This document shows positions 59,139 to 64,000 of a stretch of DNA of 64,000 bases, piece by piece. The translations under genes and the position numbers were made by a program. Location: positions 62,001 through 126,000 of the forward strand of contig NZ_CP009431.1 in the NCBI RefSeq assembly GCF_001314325.1, given 5' to 3'. Source of the DNA: Sphingopyxis macrogoltabida. Its GTDB lineage: Bacteria; Pseudomonadota; Alphaproteobacteria; Sphingomonadales; Sphingomonadaceae. The notes under the pieces were generated by a model. That model made no database searches, was not told where the DNA came from, and saw only the letters and a program-made list of their open reading frames with translations. Positions within the stretch are counted from its first letter, which is position 1. Each line of letters starts with the position of its first letter.

Positions 59139-59418
59139 GCCATGGCGGGCGTGGGGGAACCGATTTTCTGCCAAGCGTGGCGCGAGCGCAGCGAGACAGC
59201 CGCGATTGCTGAAAATTGGGGGGACCGCGATCCTTGACCAAGGGGCGGCCGCCGATAGGTTTCGGCAGGTGTTCCTGTGTGTGTGGAAGAGACGTTCCCG
59301 CCCTCGAGCAGGTGAGACGAAGGTAGGGCTGGTCAGGCGCTTCAGCGCCACACCGGGCCGCCCCTTCGGCCCTGCGCAGGGGTTACAGCGGGAACACCGC
59401 GATTCCAGACTGCCGGCT

Positions 59419-59688
59419 TCGATGGCAAAGCCGAAATGCCTGAGAAGAAAACCTTGGTTGATTGCACAGACCGGTGCTCCCAATCGGTGTGAAGCTGTAC
59501 TCAAGGAGCTGCAGTTTCCCCCGACTTTTCAACTTGAAGTCGGCCCAGCGACTGTTGTCACGATTCGCCTGATCGATTACAACGGGAAGCGCTCCCGGCA
59601 GGAGCATGACGCCCGTCTCCAAGCCAAGCTGTCGATCAGCACTGCCGCGATATCTCACGATCCCTTGCAACATGTTGTTCGGGCTTGA
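59419..59688 (+). CDS. Hypothetical protein (89 residues), tentative
   Basis: A frame starting at the ATG at 59419 encodes KPKCLRRKPWLIAQTGAPNR, then KELQFPPTFQLEVGPATVVT and IRLIDYNGKRSRQEHDARLQ. The middle has a plausible strand pattern and neutral codon use. The larger frame from 59071 covers leader sequence and is not supported. No ribosome site is obvious, and I do not recognise a family. Confidence 0.35.
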   Translation, partial: SMAKPKCLRRKPWLIAQTGAPNRCEAVLKELQFPPTFQLEVGPATVVTIRLIDYNGKRSRQEHDARLQAKLSISTAAISHDPLQHVVRA

Positions 59689-59738
59689 GTGCTGGTGGTT
59701 GACGGGCGACGCTACATTTCAAGCCGCGGAGAACAATC

Positions 59739-61037
59739 ATGTCGATTGCTAACGTGCGGCCGTCCAATCTGGCCAACATCAAGCGCCTCGCGAACCAACT
59801 GAAAAAACGAGACGGCATTCCTCATCGACGGGCCCTCGACTTGGCCGCGCGAAGCGCGGGCTTTGAACGATACGAACATGCTCGCACTTCCATAGGTGAT
59901 AGGTCTGCCCGGGTGTTCCTGACCGGTTACTGGGAAGACCAGGAGACGTTCGAGCGGGGTCGGGAATCTCTGCCCGTCACCCTATCGCGGCCGCTCTTGG
60001 AACTGGTTTCGAAAGCCGAGCTCAAGCTTGTCGGCGGTCTCGCATCCATGCGCGTGGCTGCATCCGACCATCTCGTGAAAGACATGGTTGGGCCGACACG
60101 CGAGTATGTTCGCGACAGCTTGTGCAAGGCAGCGCGGGCTCTGCGGTTCATGGAAATGACCGGTCTACGTCCTTGCGACTACCTCGAAGCTAGCCGCGCC
60201 ATGGCTGATCTTGATGCGGAACTGCCCGGCAACGACCATTCGAGCTATTGGAAGCTGCCGGTCAGCGGACAGTTCATACTCATCGATGAGCCCTATTCCG
60301 GTCCGATCGTGAGCGATGAACGGGCAGCTTGGGCAAAGCGGAACGGTTGGGAGCTCGGCGCCGCAGACTGGCCTGGTCTGTACTTGCCGTATCGCTGTAC
60401 CCTCTTCGTCGCTTCCAAGCGTACTGAGGACTTCGATTTTGATGCCCTTGTGAGGAGTATCAACGCACTGCCTGCCCCAGAAACACCAGAGCATTGGGCC
60501 GGGTCATCGATGCCCAATCACGACGTCTTTGTCTCGCCGCAAGCGGCAACGCCGCAGGACAAGCGCCGAGCAAAGGCTAAGGGCACCATCGTTGCGCGCC
60601 CATCTCGGCAAACGCTCCCCTATCACCGCGATATGATCGGATACGATCGCAAGCCGAATGGCAGCATGACGCTGGCTCAGCATCAGCTAGCAGGACGTTT
60701 GCTGCGGGCGATCCTGCAATCGAACAGCAAGCCCGGAGCGGTGAACTGGCGCGTCGACAAGCTCATGAGCGTGCTCGTAGATTGGCTCTACGCCGACGTG
60801 CCGCTTCGACAACTGAACGCCTTGGATGACCCCGTCAGCCTCTATTTTGGCGACATGTCTTCAGACGATCCGCTGTTCAACCATGCCAATTCGCCAAGCG
60901 GTGTGGAAAGCCTCCTGATCGAGTTGAAGGCGCTTCTCGAAAGCTCCTATCCGCAATGCGCTCCTCTGCGGAAGCTTACCGGAAGGATCGAGACCGCCTT
61001 GAAAATCACGCGATCGGGCGCAGGACGAAAAATCTGA
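59739..61037 (+). CDS. DUF5623-like protein
   Basis: The 432-residue product starts SIANVRPSNLANIKRLANQL, then KRDGIPHRRALDLAARSAGF (an N-terminal helical, possibly DNA-contacting segment similar to that in plasmid-encoded glyoxalase-superfamily and DUF5623 proteins). A central soluble domain follows (FILIDEPYSGPIVSDERAAW, then LPYRCTLFVASKRTEDFDFD) and an all-helical C-terminal part. It has no signal peptide. It is the only large plus-strand gene in this part of the backbone. The family name is given with moderate certainty; the function is unknown. Confidence 0.65.
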   Translation: MSIANVRPSNLANIKRLANQLKKRDGIPHRRALDLAARSAGFERYEHARTSIGDRSARVFLTGYWEDQETFERGRESLPVTLSRPLLELVSKAELKLVGGLASMRVAASDHLVKDMVGPTREYVRDSLCKAARALRFMEMTGLRPCDYLEASRAMADLDAELPGNDHSSYWKLPVSGQFILIDEPYSGPIVSDERAAWAKRNGWELGAADWPGLYLPYRCTLFVASKRTEDFDFDALVRSINALPAPETPEHWAGSSMPNHDVFVSPQAATPQDKRRAKAKGTIVARPSRQTLPYHRDMIGYDRKPNGSMTLAQHQLAGRLLRAILQSNSKPGAVNWRVDKLMSVLVDWLYADVPLRQLNALDDPVSLYFGDMSSDDPLFNHANSPSGVESLLIELKALLESSYPQCAPLRKLTGRIETALKITRSGAGRKI

Positions 61038-61127
61038 GAGCGCCGCAGCCAGACAGGGTTGGGTCCGCGCGTGCCGAGACGGCGGCAGTTGCCGCCGACG
61101 AGCGCGCCGCGACCCAATCCGTCAGTT

Positions 61128-61167
61128 ATCGTCACCCGTATGGGCCGAGACCCTGAAAGGGACTCGG
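61128..61167. repeat. Hairpin repeat, copy 2 (conserved prefix plus covarying stem)
   Basis: The prefix ATCGTCACCCGTATGGG matches 16892-16908 at 16 of 17 positions. The hairpin at 61145-61167 has the same outer stem CCGAG/CTCGG but inner stem CCCT/AGGG and loop GAA. The rest of the gap 61038-61340 contains no gene I can support. Confidence 0.6.
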
Positions 61168-61340
61168 TGGAGCCGGGCCGTCCTTGGCTGCCGGACGCAG
61201 TCCCGGCGCCAGGCCGGCAGGCGGAATAGAGCGCGATCCCGGCCGAAGGCCAGGGAGACGGCATGCAGCTGCTAGTATTTCCTCTGCCTGCCCCCTGTGA
61301 TCCTTGACTCGCAATGTTCCTATGATGTTCTGATCATCGC

Positions 61341-61577
61341 ATGAGCAGCAAACGTCTCGATACCCTCGCCGATCTGGTTCGCCATGGCCTCAATGCACAG
61401 GTTGAATGTCTCGGATGCCACCGCGTTGTGATCGTCCCCGCAACCAAACTGCGAGACCGATGCTTTGCCAAATCCATTCCGATGAAACTGGAGATCGTCG
61501 CGCGACACCTGCGCTGCAGCTGCGGGCACCGTGGGACGAAGCTGGACGCCACCGGCGTCCAGCTTTCGCCATCGTGA
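61341..61577 (+). CDS. Small zinc-ribbon-like protein (78 residues)
   Basis: The product starts SSKRLDTLADLVRHGLNAQV and contains CLGCHRV (CxxC) and LRCSCGHRG (CxC) separated by about 35 residues, giving a possible zinc-binding site. The central segment LRDRCFAKSIPMKLEIVARH is helical. Similar short proteins occur in Sphingomonadales; no function is known to me. It is convergent with the ssb gene (38-bp gap). Confidence 0.65.
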   Translation: MSSKRLDTLADLVRHGLNAQVECLGCHRVVIVPATKLRDRCFAKSIPMKLEIVARHLRCSCGHRGTKLDATGVQLSPS

Positions 61578-61614
61578 CACGGTTTTGGGCGACGCTTGCG
61601 CGCCGCCCTGCCGT

Positions 61615-61950
61615 TCAGAGAAACTCGACGTTCTCGGCGATGATCTCGCAGCCGTAGCGGTCATTGCCTTCGGCGTCCTGCCAGCGCGAGTAGTGGATGC
61701 GGCCCGTCACGGCGAGCTGGTCGCCCTTGGCCTTGTGCTGGCGCAGCGGGAGCCCGAGGCCGTTGAAGACGGTGATTTTATGGAATTCGGCATCCTTGAC
61801 CGGGTAGCCGGTTTCGGGGTCCTTCTGGACCTTCCCATCGCGGATGACGGGACGTTCAGTCACGAGGATGAGTTCGGTGATGCGGGTGTCGCTGCGATCG
61901 CGGGCAACGGGATCCTTGGCGAGACGGCCGACGAGGTTGACGATGTTCAT
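61615..61950 (-). CDS. ssb: Single-stranded DNA-binding protein, plasmid type
   Basis: The 111-residue product is an OB fold: MNIVNLVGRLAKDPVARDRS, then FHKITVFNGLGLPLRQHKAK, KGDQLAVTGRIHYSRWQDAE and RYGCEIIAENVEFL. It ends immediately after the OB fold and lacks the acidic C-terminal tail (DDDIPF-type) that recruits partner proteins in chromosomal SSB. This short form is typical of plasmid SSBs. A leader hairpin lies 20 bp upstream of the start. Confidence 0.85.
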   Translation of the reverse strand: MNIVNLVGRLAKDPVARDRSDTRITELILVTERPVIRDGKVQKDPETGYPVKDAEFHKITVFNGLGLPLRQHKAKGDQLAVTGRIHYSRWQDAEGNDRYGCEIIAENVEFL

Positions 61951-61969
61951 TGCAAGAGCCTCCTTGGTG

Positions 61970-61988
61970 CCGACGGCTCGTCCGCCGG
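61970..61988 (-). promoter_or_regulatory. ACGAG-loop leader hairpin, copy 3
   Basis: On the minus strand CCGGCGG and CCGTCGG pair (one G-U) around the loop ACGAG, 20 bp upstream of the ssb start and just before AAGGAGG. The rest of the gap 61989-62371 contains no gene I can support. Confidence 0.55.
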
Positions 61989-62371
61989 TGCCCTTATCGA
62001 GCCTCGGCGGGAGAGCTGGGACACCGCGCGCTTTCGCGCGCGGGAAACCTCAGAAATCGGGGTGGTGCGGGCAGCCCGGCTTGCCGGGCAACACGGCTCG
62101 CATTTCTGCAGGTTGGCCCTAAGCTCGACCAGAGAGGCAGGGGCACTGGGCGGCGGACGTGCAGGTGGCACAGGGGGTGATTGCGTGCCTGAATATCAAT
62201 CTCGCCGCGCATCGGCTTGCTGACGCTGGCGTTGATCGCAGGATTGATCGTCCGTCCTCGCCGATTTCGGTGAGCGAATAGTCCCTTTGCGGCAGTAGCC
62301 CGGAACACCTGACCTTGGCTATCTGGGGTGCCGATCCGCAAGGTTTCCGCCACTGGCCTGGCGTTGATGCA

Positions 62372-62405
62372 CAAACGGACAAGGCCCCAAGGGGCCTGCC
62401 TGTTT
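62372..62405 (-). terminator. Terminator after the Phd/MazF-like operon
   Basis: AAGGCCCC and GGGGCCT form a tight stem with a 2-base loop, extended by CAAAC and GTTTG at the base. It lies 15 bp beyond the stop of the minus-strand toxin gene at 62420. Confidence 0.6.
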
Positions 62406-62419
62406 GCACGTTACGCCAA

Positions 62420-62824
62420 TCAATCCCGATCGACGGGAGCTGCTCTCCAGGCTGCTATGGCATCGATGATCTTTGCCGTGAAGCGCGGTGGGAGTCGTCC
62501 GGCAATGTAGCCGGGCTGCTTCATCAGTGGTCTGATGTCGAACCCGGGCCAGGTGAACCGGTTGAATTCCGAAACGACAATGGCGCTGCCAGGAACGAGC
62601 CCAGCTGCGCGCGCGATCTCATCGGGGACCACGATGGCGTTCTTGCGGCCCTCGCCTTTGGTCGTAATCGCGGCGACCAGATAGCGTGACCCTTCCACAC
62701 CCACAACGACGACAAAGCGTTCCTTGACGCCTTCGTCGCGGCCCCGTCTCTGCTCTTCCTCGAAGAGATAGACGTATCGGAGGATATGGCCTGCTGCGGG
62801 GCGGTCAGTCTTCCCAGCGGTCAT
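62420..62824 (-). CDS. MazF/PemK-like toxin
   Basis: The 134-residue product from the ATG at 62824 reads GHILRYVYLFEEEQRRGRDE, then ERFVVVVGVEGSRYLVAAIT and AIVVSEFNRFTWPGFDIRPL. The small beta-barrel pattern (RYVYLF start, VVVVGV strand, SEFNRFTW) resembles MazF/PemK mRNA interferases found on plasmids. Its start overlaps the end of a Phd-type antitoxin by 20 bp. The pairing of a Phd antitoxin with a MazF-like toxin is less usual but known. RNase activity is inferred. Confidence 0.65.
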   Translation of the reverse strand: MTAGKTDRPAAGHILRYVYLFEEEQRRGRDEGVKERFVVVVGVEGSRYLVAAITTKGEGRKNAIVVPDEIARAAGLVPGSAIVVSEFNRFTWPGFDIRPLMKQPGYIAGRLPPRFTAKIIDAIAAWRAAPVDRD

Positions 62825-63107
62825 TGGCGAGTTCGCTGTCCGAGGGCCGTGCATTGGCGAAAGCTTGGCGGTCGGCTTCGGTCATGTCGGACGAAGCGAC
62901 AGCTTCGATATTCATGTGATCTGCGATCATACCGCGCGCCGCCTGTTCAAGATGGCGGAAATATTCGCTATCTGCGATCACATGCCGCTCGCGGCCATGG
63001 CTGGTGAGGACGACCGGCTGCTTGGTCGCAAGGTCGAGGAACTCACCGGTGTTGTTGTGAAACCGGGTCAGGGGAATCCTGGGGTGCTCATTCGCCGCCG
63101 CTGGCAT
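62805..63107 (-). CDS. Phd/YefM-family antitoxin
   Basis: The 100-residue product starts PAAANEHPRIPLTRFHNNTG and continues FLDLATKQPVVLTSHGRERH, VIADSEYFRHLEQAARG. The N-terminal N(x)xGE(F)-type segment and the PVVLTxHGRxxHVI motif define the Phd/YefM fold. The acidic C terminus would wrap the toxin. AGGAGAATTG precedes the start at 63107. It is the first gene of the toxin-antitoxin pair and probably represses the operon. Confidence 0.82.
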   Translation of the reverse strand: MPAAANEHPRIPLTRFHNNTGEFLDLATKQPVVLTSHGRERHVIADSEYFRHLEQAARGMIADHMNIEAVASSDMTEADRQAFANARPSDSELANDRWED

Positions 63108-63182
63108 GGTCAATTCTCCTCTTGCACCTAAAATAGCAATTATTGCCAAAATAGCAAGATTTCTGTGGCGACGATTGCCGCG

Positions 63183-63554
63183 CTAGCCGTCAACCTCTGT
63201 CGCCGGCAGCTCCGGCAACAATGGGAGGAGGCCCGTATCAATCGCAAAGCCCAGAGTCCCTGCGAGGCGGCAGGCTCGAGCAATTGAACCGTCTGGAACA
63301 TCGAGCGCCTTTTCAATGTGGCCGAAGGTTTCGGCAGCGCCGGGCTCACAGACCGCGTGAAGCCTGCCCGGCTCTGCGGTGATGGCAAAGGGCCAAGTCA
63401 TCGCGACGCCGACAACCCCTTCATCGAGAATGAGCAGAGTATCGCCAGCAGCGATAATCTCATCGGTCTGCACGGCGTCATAGGCATTGCCCGTCGAGGC
63501 GAACGCATGGATCCGCCAGGCGCTGAAGGCGAAGCGCTCGCTATCGGTCAGCAT
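63183..63554 (-). CDS. Hypothetical protein (123 residues)
   Basis: The product starts LTDSERFAFSAWRIHAFAST and contains AAGDTLLILDEGVVGVAMTW and FAIDTGLLPLLPELPATEVD. It is a soluble alpha/beta protein with normal codon use. Its start overlaps the upstream gene end by 7 bp, so the two are probably co-transcribed. No family recognised. Confidence 0.6.
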   Translation of the reverse strand: MLTDSERFAFSAWRIHAFASTGNAYDAVQTDEIIAAGDTLLILDEGVVGVAMTWPFAITAEPGRLHAVCEPGAAETFGHIEKALDVPDGSIARACRLAGTLGFAIDTGLLPLLPELPATEVDG

Positions 63555-64000
63555 GTCAGGCCCCCTTCAGAAAAGGCGCGCTGCGCCGCTTCTGGAAAGG
63601 CTGCGGTGAGGTTCCGGTGGAGCGGCCCGGACGAGGCGGGAAAGAATGCGCCAGTGCTGCTTGGCCGTGTGATCCGCAGCGCGCTTGCGACGGCTTCCAC
63701 GACGAAACCCGCAAGCTGATCGCTGGCCGTCAGCTTGCCGAATTCAGGCGGTGCAAACCCGGCCTGATGCCAGAAGGCGATGCCTATCTCGAGGGTCTCG
63801 AGATAGCTGGCATGGCTGCCGTCGTCCTGGTCATTGTCGATGCTCGCCTCGACTGTCCGGTAGGTCCCGAAATCATGAGCGTTAGCCTTGATCCGCAGGG
63901 TGATTCCGGCGGGCGGAGGCCCGGCGACCGCGATCAGCGCAGCCCTGTAGAGCATGGCTTCTGCAGTGTTCACGATGGCGAAGTTCGGCGTGTGACCGAT
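63548..64000 (-). CDS. Hypothetical protein, possibly extending beyond the window
   Basis: The frame is open from the window edge (HTPNFAIVNTAEAMLYRAAL) to the stop at 63548. A GTG at 63973 is a possible start, but the nine codons before it are also open and read naturally, so the true start may lie outside. Contents include GITLRIKANAHDFGTYRTVE and LETLEIGIAFWHQAGFAPPE. No family recognised; probably an operon with the gene at 63183. Confidence 0.55.
   Translation of the reverse strand: MGHTPNFAIVNTAEAMLYRAALIAVAGPPPAGITLRIKANAHDFGTYRTVEASIDNDQDDGSHASYLETLEIGIAFWHQAGFAPPEFGKLTASDQLAGFVVEAVASALRITRPSSTGAFFPASSGPLHRNLTAAFPEAAQRAFSEGGLTC

Noticed and set aside
59071..59418. Coding extension upstream of the 59419 frame
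   Set aside because: It runs through the hairpin leader of the DUF2493 gene and has low-complexity Arg/Gly content.

Overview
The window looks like part of a conjugative plasmid or integrated conjugative element from a Sphingomonadales-type alphaproteobacterium. The support is a GC-rich coding style, TonB-dependent receptor and porin genes of that group, a MobF relaxase with a TraD-type coupling protein, an orphan ParB, ArdC, DUF3768, DUF2493 and plasmid-type SSB genes. No rRNA, tRNA or CRISPR array was found. Family names come from reading the proteins; no database was searched.

Layout. 1-4.6 kb: the 3' end of a DUF262-type gene, an IS1380-family transposase, an outer-membrane porin and a truncated TSUP permease. 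4.62-38.58 kb: a region bounded by 38-bp Tn3-type inverted repeats and flanked on both sides by the same 5 bp (TTTCA), so it appears to have inserted as one unit of about 34 kb. It contains a Tn402/Tn5053-like transposon (5.43-9.27 kb), a second resolvase with a res-like site, plasmid-maintenance genes (Fic/VbhA-like and Xre/RES toxin-antitoxin pairs, ParB, ArdC; 10.5-18.2 kb), a TonB receptor/PepSY pair, and a chromate-resistance cluster (ChrB, ChrA, superoxide dismutases, DUF1259, an iron-type ABC transporter; 22.5-34.2 kb) that is partly duplicated. A second internal copy of the left end lies at 35.21 kb, where it cuts off a Cj0069-family gene, and is followed by the Tn3-family transposase.

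38.6-46.9 kb: the most interesting block. A minus-strand operon encodes a cysteine desulfurase, a DUF4007 protein, an 1102-residue ATPase and a DndC-like PP-loop sulfurtransferase, which resembles an SspABCD DNA phosphorothioation module. It is met tail to tail, with no gap, by a Hanks-type protein kinase gene. Across a 66-bp intergenic region containing a perfect inverted repeat lies a divergent pair of genes for a small membrane protein and an SAM methyltransferase. I see no SspE-like effector here, so the kinase and the membrane protein are candidates for a different effector arm.

47-64 kb: conjugative-plasmid backbone: a secreted nuclease-like protein, an XRE regulator pair, TraI, TraD, a ribbon-helix-helix relaxosome protein with an oriT-like repeat region upstream, DUF2493, SSB, a Phd/MazF-like toxin-antitoxin pair and several hypotheticals. 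Three minus-strand genes here share a leader hairpin with an invariant ACGAG loop, and other leader or repeat hairpins recur between this backbone and the maintenance block inside the transposon.
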